A DNA stretch of 64,000 nt from Bagarius yarrelli (taxonomy: Eukaryota > Chordata > Actinopteri > Siluriformes > Sisoridae). Below the pieces are notes generated by a model. It saw only the letters and a program-made list of their open reading frames with translations. It was not told the origin of the DNA and did not search any database. Positions 35,339 through 44,300 of this stretch are shown here, one piece after another. Each line of letters starts with the position of its first letter. The stretch's first letter is position 1. The translations under genes and the position numbers were made by a program. The stretch is from contig VCAZ01000048.1 of the NCBI GenBank assembly GCA_005784505.1, forward strand, positions 731,501 through 795,500. The letters are read 5' to 3'.

Positions 35339-35980
35339 AACAAGACAGAGAGAACGGGAAGAAGACAAAGAGCGGGACAGAGAGAGAGCAATAGAGAGAG
35401 CAGGACAGAGAGAGAGAGAGCAATAGAGAGAGAGAGAACAAGACATAGACAGAGAGAGATAGAAATAGAATAAGACAGTGACAGAGACAGAGAGAATGAG
35501 AAGAAGACAGCGAGAGAGAGAGAGAGAGCAAAGTGAGACAAAGTGAGAGACTTAGAGAGAACGCAAAGACAAACTTTTGTGCTAAAAGTTTGTGGGGAGA
35601 CGTGGTGTCCTGTTAAAGTGTCCACCAACTTTCGACCGGACAGTATGTGTATTTATGCAGGTAGAAAAGCAGACAGACGGTTAGGTAGACCGATAGATAC
35701 GCATTTCTTTCCCACTAATATAAGCTTAAACAACTAGTTGCCAAATCACCGACTGTGAATAGATCTATAATGTTTGTAGATCATATAGTATATATAAGTA
35801 TATTCATATATATATACCGTATAAAATATTAATTTAACTTCAAGACATTGGCACGCTTTAAATACAATAAAACATTAGCATATGTTTATAGGACATTTCC
35901 GTTAGGATGCGGTACAGCCTCTCTAAAACACCTCAGCGCTTACTGACCTCTGTTATTTCTTCGTCCTCAACTTCAGCCAT
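19017..35980 (-). CDS. ttc21b: Tetratricopeptide repeat protein 21B / IFT139 (29 coding exons, complete)
   Basis: Component of intraflagellar transport complex A, needed for retrograde transport in cilia; mutated in human nephronophthisis and Jeune-type disease. I placed 29 exons (listed separately) summing to 3960 nt, 1319 residues (human about 1316), in one open frame. The protein is an array of TPR-type helical repeats throughout (for example ELGYQLVLQGRAKEAIRWYK, residues about 329-348) with no membrane segment or signal peptide. The most conserved part is the C-terminal half ([20 protein letters not shown]). The paralogue TTC21A is unlikely given synteny with galnt3 and scn1a. All donors are GT and all acceptors AG except exon 18, where the base pair before the coding match is TG. 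Intron 1 holds a long CT tract; intron 28 holds a young SINE. Confidence 0.97.
19128..19269 (-). repeat. tRNA-derived SINE with perfect target duplication
   Basis: On the minus strand it begins CCGGTGCCGTGGTATAGTGG (tRNA-like A box), with B box GGGTTCAATTTC. A perfect 14-bp duplication ATTAGTTACCTTTT flanks it (19114-19127 and 19270-19283). It makes up over half of ttc21b intron 28. It is unlike the SINE heads at 2575 and 27455, so it is a second family. Confidence 0.88.
19337..19404 (-). CDS. ttc21b: ttc21b exon 28
   Basis: Residues 1272-1294, GYKLAFNYLKAKRHVDAI to CHK. Donor GTAAGT. Confidence 0.95.
19502..19622 (-). CDS. ttc21b: ttc21b exon 27
   Basis: Residues 1232-1271, SCCKAYEYMGYIMEKEQS to NQTNPTI. 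Donor GTACGT. Confidence 0.95.
19940..20164 (-). CDS. ttc21b: ttc21b exon 26
   Basis: Residues 1157-1231, KDHVPALLAMATAYMILK to KRCLRHNK. Nearly identical to human over [20 protein letters not shown]. Donor GTTTGC. Confidence 0.95.
20492..20687 (-). CDS. ttc21b: ttc21b exon 25
   Basis: Residues 1091-1156, GNSTEKQESEQLAVRTAE to FIEIANNE. The donor GTGCAA is weak and is followed by an A run. Confidence 0.93.
20939..21100 (-). CDS. ttc21b: ttc21b exon 24
   Basis: Residues 1037-1090, WYTGEPNEGLRHFNKARK to ENLDGDM. Donor GTAAGT. Confidence 0.95.
21223..21335 (+). repeat. Decayed tRNA-derived SINE fragment
   Basis: GGTGGCTCAAATGGTTAAGG head and TTGGGCACTTAACCCTC body, related to the copy at 2575 but with internal deletions. 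It lies in ttc21b intron 23. Confidence 0.6.
22064..22214 (-). CDS. ttc21b: ttc21b exon 23
   Basis: Residues 987-1036, DNYPTLSRLIDLLRRAGK to YCKGLYL. Donor GTAAGA. Confidence 0.95.
22376..22457 (-). CDS. ttc21b: ttc21b exon 22
   Basis: Residues 960-986, MIADLMFRKQDYEQAVF to ERKP. Donor GTGTGA. Confidence 0.94.
22541..22651 (-). CDS. ttc21b: ttc21b exon 21
   Basis: Residues 923-959, VMLELAQMYLTLDDVEAC to VNEAATL. Donor GTAAGT. Confidence 0.95.
22881..23069 (-). CDS. ttc21b: ttc21b exon 20
   Basis: Residues 860-922, ARDVQAKVLKRVQLEQPD to VYCENDSK. Very close to human. Donor GTCAGC. Confidence 0.95.
23176..23282 (-). CDS. ttc21b: ttc21b exon 19
   Basis: Residues 824-859, VNELPLLTEDCRYLVLLA to LLSLHR. 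Donor GTAAGT. Confidence 0.94.
23379..23517 (-). CDS. ttc21b: ttc21b exon 18, with apparent TG acceptor
   Basis: Residues 778-823, AINYYEAAFKSGQQSF to ALSHDP. Human has AITYYEAALKTGQ here. The codon GCC for the first Ala is preceded on the gene strand by a roughly 28-nt T-rich run and then TG, not AG. The nearest upstream AG (23549-23548) would add ten in-frame residues (three F, C, L, four F, L). TG use restores the family length. A base error in the homopolymer is also possible. Donor GTAAGA. Confidence 0.85.
24310..24420 (-). CDS. ttc21b: ttc21b exon 17
   Basis: Residues 741-777, PEMAIEVYEQALKRSPKD to VKTHNYVK. Donor GTAAGC; phase 0, so exon 18 must begin on a codon boundary. Confidence 0.94.
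24630..24702 (-). CDS. ttc21b: ttc21b exon 16
   Basis: Residues 716-740, RDLVEKMPSSHTYLLLGD to NIQE. Donor GTTGGT. Confidence 0.93.
25190..25675. repeat. Repeat-like segment in ttc21b intron 15, class uncertain
   Basis: This locally GC-richer block ends in GTTCCCTCTGGAAAACGTGG then TTACATATGTAACC, a palindromic end I associate with dispersed fish retroelement remnants. No usable coding frame. Classification is tentative. Confidence 0.35.
25760..25998 (-). CDS. ttc21b: ttc21b exon 15
   Basis: Residues 637-715, HEAAKVMQDAINEFTGTP to KEKRLYVSCY. Donor GTGAGC. Confidence 0.95.
26155..26379 (-). CDS. ttc21b: ttc21b exon 14
   Basis: Residues 562-636, VREHPLYHLIKAQTQRKM to EALWLNGKQ. The acceptor follows a GT-rich stretch. 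Donor GTAATA. Confidence 0.95.
26867..27024 (-). CDS. ttc21b: ttc21b exon 13
   Basis: Residues 509-561, GNIEAAQSSLQHCLEQ to CLSHNFE. Donor GTGACT. Confidence 0.94.
27148..27277 (-). CDS. ttc21b: ttc21b exon 12
   Basis: Residues 466-508, PPAQGQAPAPQLQHC to LMAKVRFLS. The N-terminal part is Pro/Gln-rich as in human. Donor GTGAAT. Confidence 0.94.
27455..27620 (-). repeat. tRNA-derived SINE with conserved 3' segment (V-SINE-like)
   Basis: Read on the minus strand: head CAGTGGTTAAGGTGTTGG, B box GGGTTCGATACCC, body CACCACCAAGTTGCCACTGC, and a 3' block GTCACCTTGGATAAGGGTGT then CTGCCAAATGCTGTAAA. It is the most complete copy of its family here and lies in ttc21b intron 11. The superfamily name is from memory. 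Confidence 0.8.
28000..28200 (-). CDS. ttc21b: ttc21b exon 11
   Basis: Residues 399-465, ELLFLRAVLAIRKRKSQQ to EYLALCPAK. Donor GTCAGT. Confidence 0.95.
28305..28405 (-). repeat. 5'-truncated SINE copy, same family as 27455
   Basis: Shares the 3' block (plus strand TCCAGAGCGACTTACATTCA) and GGGCCCAGCAGTGGCA body but lacks the tRNA head. Lies in ttc21b intron 10, the neighbouring intron. Confidence 0.7.
28788..28885 (-). CDS. ttc21b: ttc21b exon 10
   Basis: Residues 366-398, GIIYCQLSEGHLQDAEQQ to QQSIGKSA. Donor GTGAGT. Confidence 0.95.
29168..29420 (-). mobile_element. DNA transposon remnant (Tc1/mariner-like, tentative)
   Basis: CACAGTCAAATATTTGTGGCC, CCTCTTTGCTGTTATAATTA, CTTCTGGGAAGACAGGTAGA and ATTTTGGGGCCTGGCTG follow in order the pattern of a widespread fish DNA transposon end. 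No open frame remains. Lies in ttc21b intron 9. Confidence 0.45.
29978..30170 (-). CDS. ttc21b: ttc21b exon 9
   Basis: Residues 302-365, CGRAEKVLQLTHTMVEQA to DESSVSALI; contains a clear TPR (ELGYQLVLQGRAKEAIRWYK). Donor GTAACA. Confidence 0.95.
30529..30627 (-). CDS. ttc21b: ttc21b exon 8
   Basis: Residues 269-301, SVKQLQSLISNLDSQEP to MSLAFTRG. Donor GTAAAG. Confidence 0.92.
30714..30798 (-). CDS. ttc21b: ttc21b exon 7
   Basis: Residues 240-268, RLLQKDRSNLEGLRIL to CREGDIEE, matching human CREGDIE. The donor GTCTGA is weak. Confidence 0.9.
31250..31965 (-). mobile_element. Decayed non-LTR retrotransposon (LINE) ORF2 fragment
   Basis: Minus-strand translation, with several stops, shows the C-terminal part of a reverse transcriptase ORF in order: LHLNESKI, AIVFGP, VKNLGVVFGSALLFDK, then further down LTSLAPFYSSELKIVN and IPRSRLKKKEDYRYPLE. 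These match the L2/CR1/Rex-type consensus pattern. It is a non-functional fossil in ttc21b intron 6, in the same orientation as the gene. Confidence 0.75.
32118..32152. repeat. C-run, (ACC)n and (CA)n compound repeat
   Basis: Eight C, about five CCA units, then CACACACACA and a C run, in ttc21b intron 6. Confidence 0.85.
32441..32478. repeat. (AC)n(AT)n microsatellite
   Basis: About 10 AC units pass into about eight AT units, roughly 85 nt downstream of ttc21b exon 6. Confidence 0.9.
32563..32720 (-). CDS. ttc21b: ttc21b exon 6
   Basis: Residues 188-239, VQYNEVRQNYSGALETVN to DWEQSVDAAQ. Donor GTATTT; the following codon is split. Confidence 0.95.
33017..33139 (-). CDS. ttc21b: ttc21b exon 5
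   Basis: Residues 147-187, GLVLKGWIDLTSGKDAY to IFALMGK. Donor GTAATT. Confidence 0.94.
33633..33799 (-). CDS. ttc21b: ttc21b exon 4
   Basis: Residues 91-146, RDTIQDLDVKVKETRK to RMIKISNGSTE, close to the human RMIKISDGSKQ. Donor GTGAAT. Confidence 0.95.
33956..34066 (-). CDS. ttc21b: ttc21b exon 3
   Basis: Residues 54-90, HVQESIQELEEVKDK to KKRPNP. Donor GTAAAC. Confidence 0.93.
34190..34260 (+). repeat. SINE/LINE 3' end fragment with (AAATGT)n tail
   Basis: CGCTCTGGACAAGAGCGTCT then GCTAAATG matches the conserved 3' block of the copy at 27455, followed by AAATGTAAATGTAAATGT units. Lies in ttc21b intron 2, antisense. Confidence 0.65.
34678..34804 (-). CDS. ttc21b: ttc21b exon 2
   Basis: Residues 12-53, ALIIYYCQEKYSNHV to YGLLMQ. 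Acceptor TTACCAG lies only about 45 nt from the long CT tract; donor GTAAAC. Confidence 0.93.
34853..35545. repeat. Long purine/pyrimidine (AG)n satellite in ttc21b intron 1
   Basis: A pure (AG)36 block (34853-34924) is followed by about 600 nt of degenerate GA-rich sequence, including a second pure block (35275-35332). Within it an irregular higher-order unit recurs: ATGGAAAGAG then AGAACAAGCTAGAG at 34941 and 35151 (210 nt apart), and AATGTGACA...ACAGAAGGAGAT near 35010 and 35240 (230 nt apart). On the gene strand it is a CT-rich tract. The open frames across it (Arg/Glu or Ser/Leu repeats) are not genes. Confidence 0.95.
35948..35980 (-). CDS. ttc21b: ttc21b exon 1
   Basis: Start codon at 35980-35978; encodes MAEVEDEEITE (residues 1-11). 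Donor GTCAGT. The start fits the first in-frame ATG and the position of the human first exon; the first residues differ from human. Confidence 0.88.
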
Positions 35981-36060
35981 TCTTCTACCGTTTAGTACGG
36001 ATGTCTTTTCATAAAGATTCCTCTGTAGTGCCCTGGAAATTGTTTTATGACTGTTTTTTC

Positions 36061-36116
36061 GCCATCTTGGAGATCAAGCAAAGCGTCCTAGTAACCAAAC
36101 AGTCGCCGCCATTTTT
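36061..36116 (-). promoter_or_regulatory. ttc21b: ttc21b core promoter region with X-box-like and YY1-like motifs
   Basis: Just upstream of the start codon exon: CCAAGATGGC (36061-36070 on the gene strand) and AAAAATGGCGGCG (about 36104-36116) are YY1-like, and GCGTCCTAGTAAC (36083-36095, plus strand) matches the RFX X-box pattern in all but one defined position. RFX control is expected for ciliary genes. No TATA box is seen. Confidence 0.45.
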
Positions 36117-36412
36117 GCCAGGAAACAAGGAAGAAGATTAGGAAGGGAACAAAAATCTTACATTTATTTACAGGACCACACGATGGCGCCCTAACGTTAG
36201 ATACCCTTACTTGGTATGGCTATAGACATTTCTTGCAGACCACAGAGGTGCATCCTATGTCTTACATAAAATAAATCTTCGATGTTATAGTTTTTTTTCT
36301 TGTTTGCATTTTAAATAATTTATAACTAATAAAATATTTTTATTCCTTTTTAACATGTTTCATGCCAGGACCAGTTAAGGAAAGAACATCCTAGTTTGAG
36401 AAGGCAAATTAG

Positions 36413-36414
<2 letters not shown>

Positions 36415-36451
<37 letters not shown>
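36415..36451. repeat. (GT)n microsatellite
   Basis: About 18 GT units. Confidence 0.95.
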
Positions 36452-36452
<1 letters not shown>

Positions 36453-36654
36453 CCCTAAATTTTTATATTTAAAGCATGTTCAGAAGAATGTGTTATGTGT
36501 AAGTGAAGAAAATATTATATTACACAAGATGATCCTTGCTCAATAAATCTGACCATCTTATTTCCTTATAAATCTGCACCGAAGAGACAACAGCAGAAAA
36601 TTAATTCAGCAGATGCATTATGACACATCATGATTACCTCCCCTTTGACATTAG

Positions 36655-37195
36655 AAGCAAACCAGTGGTACCCAAATACACACATCTATTCTATGGCCAA
36701 GATTGGGATTCATGGAAGAATTGCGGTATCTGCGAGTAACGGTAAAACATGGAGGGAGTTTCTTGCGCATTTAAAGGCTGTACTTCTGCAAATGGATTCG
36801 GAGGTTTGGTCTAGGTTAATGGTGCTTTACGTTATGTAATATTAAGAGGAAGGCCTCAAATTTATTCCGGAGCAGAACAATATTCCTAAACATTTAGCTA
36901 ATGTTATTAAGAACTATGATTCTAAGATGATAATGTTATTAAGAATGGATTTTTAGTGCAGAGAAGAACAAGGAGTTCTGGAAGTGGGGTTTGGACCCCA
37001 TGGAGCCCTGATCTCAACATCATTGGATCTGCCCAGGATTACATGTAAAGACAGAAGTAGATCTGTTATCACATTTTAAGAATAACCTTTCTGACAAATT
37101 TCCTTAAAAACTTCAAAAAAATTGTTTCTGTTTATGTACCTTACCATGTTTGGAGCATATTTTTACACCTGCCAAAGATGCATGAATAATACTGC
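36655..37195 (+). mobile_element. Tc1-like transposase fossil
   Basis: The plus strand retains the order of a Tc1-type transposase: a GIHGRIAV block near 36703-36726 (from LHGRIAAKKP), TGGATTCGGAGGTTTGGTC, CTCAAATTTATTCCGGAGCA then GAACAATATTCCTAAACA (the FILQQDNDPKH segment), GAACAAGGAGTTCTGGAAGT and GAGCCCTGATCTCAACATCA. Frameshifts and stops break it throughout. Confidence 0.75.
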
Positions 37196-37659
37196 AAGTG
37201 TATGAATATATTTTAATTATGCAGGTAAAAACTGGTTCCAAGTGTTTTCTTTATCTTCACTATACAACGCCATGTACTTATAGATACAGATACGTTGCAC
37301 ATCCAAACAGCAAATATCCTGCATGCATTAACTTTCTTTTTTTTTTTCCTCAATCATTCTTTCCAGGTCTTGTGACACAAAGTACAGTATTTTGAATGCA
37401 TGCAAATTTGGTTTGGGGCCGTGACCACGGTCAAGGGCTGTCTTTAACTTACTTCACAGGAATAGGCCAGATCATGTGACAGAGATCTGCAAGAAAGTCA
37501 AATACTGCACAAATGCCTAGGACTTCCATTTGACTAAACCAAACACATAAAAAGTGCTGCACAGTCTGATAAAAGACACTCGTTTGTTATACCTTGCTAA
37601 AAATAACAAATAAGTTGAGAAATAGGGCTTGGGGCTGAATTAATTTATTCGAAAATATT

Positions 37660-37835
37660 CTATTCTTCTATTTGGATTATCCTGGTCAGGATCGTATCTC
37701 AGGATCATGTGCAAATCCAATCAGATGGGGTTTCCAGTTCACTCACATATACACACACAGTCAATTTGGGATAGCCAGTCTGCCTACCGGCATATTTTTG
37801 TACATTGGGAGGACACCAAAGGAAACCCACACAGA
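37660..37835 (-). repeat. Mermaid-like SINE fragment
   Basis: CAATTTGGGATAGCCAGTCT then GCCTACCGGCATATTTTTG and GGGAGGACACCAAAGGAAAC follow the body of the element seen complete at 42871. Strongly decayed. Confidence 0.55.
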
Positions 37836-39570
37836 CACAAAGAAATATTGCTTACTCTCATCAGTGACACTGAGCATTAATTTGATCGTATTAACCTTAA
37901 AATCGGAACTCGGGAATCGGAATTTTCAAATGATTTACAGTGGAACAACACAAGAAATGGAAGTTCTGACCTCAGAACAGAAAATGTTTGCCTGCATGCT
38001 GTCTAAATAGATTTTAACCTCATTCTATGCATGCACTGACATATAATCATTACCCTGGGAACAATGAACGAATGGTGCAGATAATCACATTGACCTCAGA
38101 GTTTGCATTGCACTGTGTTTCCCAGTTATTTGCACATGCCTTGTCATTTTATATGTTTTTGGAATGTTTCAAAAGTCGTTTTAAGTCTTTTTGTAAGTGT
38201 TATGTATGTTTATAAGGACTAAACATGTATAGCATTAACATTTCTTGTAACTGCATAAGTGCAAATATAATAAGCATGCAAAAACAGTGGACATAAATGG
38301 ACAGTGTCTTGTCAGTTATCTAGCCCTTATGACTTATAAGCATAATGAAATCTACCAGGAGCTGAATCTAAAATACATGATCAATAACAGTTTAAACTAA
38401 GATTAAAAGCATGACATATGCTGTTCTCCAGACCTGTAAAACCCTATCTAGTGGTCAGTATCCTCAATCAATTTGCATTCTTCCTGTATATGACTTGATC
38501 CATTTTGGTTTTTCCTTGGATCATTAAATGATGCTTTACATATTATAAGGCGTAGGACTCTTAGAATAATTGCTTCTGTCATAAATTTTTCCAGGAAATC
38601 TTTTAGGTAACAACGTTTTCTATTTTTGCTTAAATAGATTTTTAAACTACAGTATAAACACGGGACCTGTAATAAGTTGTAAAATAATAAAAATAATTTT
38701 AAAAAATTATACATTGTCATATAAGAAATAACAGAAAAACATTTTTTAAATCAGAATTTAATGTTTTAAATCAGAATGTATTGACATTATACCACAATCT
38801 CACCATCCACTACATCAGGAACATACATAATATTTCAATGTTTCTGTCTTAATCCTACACGGCATGAATTCCACATGATTTTGGAGAAAGTCTTGCATTA
38901 ATCTAAAACAGTGTCTGACATATGACATATACCAAAGCATCAACAGCAGAAAGGGTTCTGATTCCCCAAGAATAGCTATAATCCAGTTATAGCACATTTC
39001 CAGACACTCTTTTTAACTAGTACCAGCCAAAGAATCTACAAGTAAACCTTTTTTTATGAAAACCATTTTCCCAGATCCCCGGGTTTCATCCCAGTTGATT
39101 TTTATCTTTGGTAGCATTTGAAGGCCATGATGTATCAGGAAAAGTTTATGATTATGTATGGACGCTGTAGATATAGATATATAGATATATTTACGTACAA
39201 TTATTTTTTTTAAAAGGTTCCAACCCCACAGTACAGCACTGTCTAATGACTATGTAACATTAATGGAATGAGCAAAGCAAATTCCACATTAGCATCCTCA
39301 TCATCCAGTGGTCAACCAAACAGCATAGGTCATGTTGCCAAGCAACAGCTCAGACGAATCTGCAGTCTCACTCATAATTTAGTTGATTCTCTGCAAGATG
39401 AGCTTTCTGCGCTGTGATAATGGAGGCTACTTTCTGTGATGTTGATTTTATCTTTAATGTAGGAGTGTTGGTTGGTACGAAGCTGCCTTTCTGATCTGTA
39501 TAATGCGTTTTACTGATGTTAATTTAGTTTGAAGGCCTGTGTTGGCAGAGATGATGCTAAAGATTGTTTT

Positions 39571-39716
39571 GGTTCGGTGCAGTGAGTTACTGATAAGAAG
39601 ATCATGTGTAAATATCCCAGCAACACCAAACTGCCACTGACAGGCCCTTAAGCAAGGCCTTAAACTTATTTAATCTTAATTGTATGTCAAGTCGGATAAA
39701 AGCATGCACTAAATAA
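39571..39716 (+). repeat. Decayed tRNA SINE fragment
   Basis: TTCGGTGCAGTGAGTTACTG, CAGCAACACCAAACTGCCAC, TAAGCAAGGCCTTAAAC and GTCGGATAAAAGCATGCACT then AAATAAG keep the family order. Confidence 0.5.
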
Positions 39717-41315
39717 GGTCTAAACAAAAGTCTGATAACCTTTAGTTTGAGATGTTTTTTTAAGTTGAAAATCTCCAAAGCTCGGCATGTGTTCTTATGT
39801 ATTTGGTTGGTGGGTTAGGATTATCTTATCTTATTATTACAATATTACCATAATAAAATTAAGCCCATAATAGAACATTTACATAATAAAAAAACTCTAG
39901 CATTTAAAAACAGAGCATAGAGAATATCTAACATGAAGAGTGCAGGCGGTGCATTTGGAACCTGGGCTTTCAGTGTGGACTTACCCGACTCATACAGCTC
40001 CTAATACTATAACTATTTATGTTGCAATTATAGAAAACAATCAATACTATACAAAAACACAATATAACACAGTGTAACAATACAAAGAGAGAGACATTTT
40101 ACGTATTGAGGATAAAAACTATTTTTATAAAAGCAAGAAACCTTAATACAATTGCAACTGTGCCACATACATCATCTGGTGCAGTTAAGAATCAATATCT
40201 ATCTAAAAACACAACAAAAACAATTTAAATTAAGCGTATAATACATTTAAAGGCTGTAAGTCAGCGTTATCGGTCGTCAGCGTTGGTCTGAAAGTGGCAA
40301 ATAAACTCCTTCCTGGGCTGAGACAAGCTAGTTATCTTTGGGGTTGGCTGATCTCTCCTCACGATGTCTAACTTCACCAGAAAAATCTGCTTTAAAAACG
40401 TATTTCTGAGACCAAGTTAATTCCTCCTCCTCCATCAGCCACTGTGGGTGTAAAAAAATTCTAATTCAACTGTACAGACATGTTCCACTAGTCGGTGCTA
40501 GGCTGTAACAGTTTTACTCTGATCAACCAATCAAAGGACAATCAAAGAAATGCTGATGATATTGCTTAGAGGCGAATTTGAAATCTGATTGGTTAAAGAA
40601 GCAGTCTTTAACCAATTAGCTAACTGCCACTGCTAGTATAGTTTAGGTTCCATGGGCAGCACTACTGATTCTGAAAGCTTTGGCAGATTATATTAACATG
40701 GCAGCACATAGAAACTGAAATCTGATTGGACAAAAATCTAACATTTACACACACACGTACTAAAAGCCTTGCAGACGAGAGAAACGCTACGAAATGAAGA
40801 GAATAAACTGTTGGGAATAAATGAATACAATTTCACGGAATAAATATCAGGATTTGGATAGTAAGTGTAGGTCAGCTTCTGATAGTGTGTGTTTAGGCAG
40901 CAGAAAAGGACTTACTGGCCCTGACTGCACACCATTGAAAATGAAACTTGACATGTAGACCATAAAAATGCAAAAGGCAATGCTATTTATTTTTACTTAA
41001 AATATTTTTTCAATTTTTTTATGGAACAGCATCACAAATACTAAATCATTGTACTAACTACATGTTATTCAAATAAATAGATTTAAAGACTAAATTTACA
41101 ACAAAATCAAAATGGCCTGTAGCCACTTGTACTTGCAGACATCATGCATCAAATAAAATAATTACAGCCTAATTATTCAGGTCAGTGTATTGACATTAAA
41201 TAAATGCTAGTCTATAAGAATAACATTTTCTTTCATAGTTTCAAAAAGTATTAAATAAAAATATTACGGTTAGCATTTAAGTACAAAAACAAGTCATTCT
41301 AACAGATAAAAGCAT

Positions 41316-44300
41316 TTTATTGATTATAAGTTAGTGTTTGCAATAAGTCTGCTTTCTGCAAACACAACCGGGCATACACACTTTCACACACTCTCTCACT
41401 GCACCATCTGAGGATGAAGAGATAAAACATTTAAATGCTCATTAGCTGCAGTAGAAGAAATGGACACTAACAAAACTGGTCTTTTCCGGCAATATGGAAA
41501 GCCTAATGCTGATTGTGGTTCAGTTAAAATGAGCATGCTGAAAGTCATAAAAAGGGTGATTGGAAGAGCACAGGGCACTAATGCTTTCGTAATTAGGTGT
41601 GGTTAGTCACTTGAGACAGAATTTTATGGTCTCTTAGTGCATGTGCACATGAAGCAATCTTTTAAAGTCACGTCTTATCTGCAGCAGTAGTCAAGAAATG
41701 TCACTTGCTGGGTCTGCAAAATAACTTTTTCCAGAAAAGTCAGGAAAGACATCATTAAACAATGGTGGGATAATTAACAATGCTACAATCCAGTTTATTT
41801 TTTTATTAATTTAATTCATTCTTGTTTCAATAACAAACAGTAGCCGGGTCATGTATTTAAACAAATTAATATAATTTAAAGAAGGACATGTTAGCATCAT
41901 CTTGCTACGACCATTATGTTACTGAATATTGATTACTACAACAATGTACATTAAATCATGCGACGGCTAAAACAAAATGAATAGGACACAAATTTCCAAT
42001 TTACATGACATTTTTATTCCTTGGCTTCCTTAATCATTTGACTCATGGCAGTTTCTTGCATGCAGTATAATAGATTACAGGTTGAATGTATATATAAAAT
42101 ATGTCATCTATTACCTGTGCTTATGTAATTAAAACACAATGTATATTTCACCTGCAACAAAATGTTGTTAGGACATGAGGAACACACTCACAGAACAGGC
42201 TCATAGCAGTGCTTATGTGAGATATATAACAGGATTTTTTAAGGACAAAGCAGTTGATTTAAAGGAGAATAGAAATGTACTTGGTACAGTTTCATAAAAA
42301 ATAATGTAAACAAATGCACCATTTCAGGCACAGATAGAATTAACCCAAGATCTTCTCTATTTGATAGGTAATAATAGTCAGTGCACATTGGGCATGCTCA
42401 GTTGGGAAAAAAAGAGCCTTATAAATAAGATACAACAACACAGTACCGATATTTCTTTGGATGAAAGCAATTCAGTTGAAAAAAAGTGCAGCGAAAGTTT
42501 GCATTGAGTGTTTCTTATCTCAAATTCTTTTTACAAGTAACAGACACCCCCCTCACACAGACACAAACCACGGTATAAAAGCAAAGCGATATACAGTAAT
42601 TGCAGAAATGCATTAAAGGCATATTAAGGAAATAAATGAAAGTCAACACAATGTTTCTTTTCAACCTCAGAACATAATTTAGGTCCTCTCTCAGTTTTCT
42701 TTTTATTAAACATAATCAGATATAAAATATGCTACAGAAATAACATATAGTATATCCAGTAGTCTGCGTGATGCGTGGCTTGTTAGTCATCAGTTTTATT
42801 AACAAATATTTAAAGAACTTGCACAAGTATGTGGGAGCTCATTCTTTAAAATTTTAGAATGTTTTAACTTCATTCATTCATTTTCTATACCTGCTTATTC
42901 CCTAATTTGGGGTCAGGGGGATCTGCTGGAGCCCATCCCAGCCACTTCTGCAAGGGCGAAAGGGTACACCCTGGACAGGTCGCCAGTCCATCACAGGGCC
43001 ACACATACACACTCACATGGGCAATTTAGAATCACCAATCAACCTAACATACATGTTTTTGGATTGTGGGAGGAAACCAGAGTACCCAGAGTAAATCGAA
43101 CCCGGGCCTCCTTGCTGTGAGGCAACAGTGCTAACCACTAAGCCACCGTGCTGCCCCTATGGTTTAACTTGTGCAATTTAGTTTTTTTAAAGGTAAGAAG
43201 GAAGAATATTTTTTAATTAAAGACTTTCTTTTGTACTATATGCTCGGGATATACCATATACTGGCTTTCTACAGTGATTTAGAGGCACCTGTGAGGCATA
43301 GAGCCATCCTGAAATACTGGCTGTGGACAACACTTGTCTTTTTAAAGATGTCCATGTGATGCAGTCTAGTTTCTCATCTTTAAAGCATCTAAAATTTTTT
43401 GCACCAGAATTCTTTCGCTGGATATGTTTGGGTTTTTTCTAATCATATTCACTGAAATTATAATAATATAAATGCGTTTTTCTATGAATATAATTAAATA
43501 AATTTTTGCAAGTTAGTATGATCAAAATCTCTGGCAGGATCAAATATGTGGCCCAGTCTGAATTTAAAAAAACACAAATACCCAGGATTAATAGCAAATC
43601 CATTCAGTCCTACAGACAGACCGTGTCCAAATACATGATCTACCCTGGTACAGTCAAACGGCGTCGATAAGACAAGGTTTATAAATGTGCTGAAATAAAC
43701 AGTGTAGTAACAGCTGGTTATTCGTTGATTCTGCCAGTTTATCTTAAGTGTTTGATATGCTCACTTATACACATTCAATTTTTTAAGTGCACACAAAGAC
43801 ACACATTGCCTCATCTGCTTCAGCACACCGATTCCTCTTTGGTTGATGCTGGAGAATAATTCTTGCATAAGAACCACCAATTCCCCGAAGATTTTAGGTG
43901 AAAGAATGACTGCTTTTGCTTTACGCAGCATTTGAGCAGCTTTGTTTCATATCCATCTCACTAACATTCAACCTATCGTGGCTCAATTTCTCTGCTCATA
44001 AGCAAGCATGAAAAAAAGGTTTCTTTAAAAGATAAAATTCCCTGAATTGTCTGTTGTAAACAAAGTGATTCACTGAAGATCAAACAAATTCATGATTTCT
44101 AGCAACATCCATGTTTTAAAATCTCTACACGAGAAGAAGGCAAAGGATAGAAGCATAGTTGTGGACTTACAGCAGAAACATTACACAATGTGCATGGCTT
44201 AATCCAACAACAGCATAGTTTCGTCAAACATAATAGGGAGGAAGTGCAGTTGATAAAACCGAACAACTTTAGAAAGGCATAGAAATTAATTGTCCATTCC

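Larger units (their letters stand above)
36117..41315. other. Intergenic region between ttc21b 5' end and sodium channel gene 3' end
   Basis: No coding exon supported on either strand. Contents: a (GT)n array (36415-36451), a Tc1-like fossil (36655-37195), a Mermaid-like fragment (37660-37835), a SINE fragment (39571-39716) and a segment with repeated TCTGATTGG motifs (40560-40740) that may be a MITE remnant. Confidence 0.6.

Noticed and set aside
34763..35628. Long open frames rich in Arg/Glu (plus) and Ser/Leu (minus)
   Set aside because: They arise from translating the (AG)n/(CT)n tract inside ttc21b intron 1; no start context, domain or codon signal.
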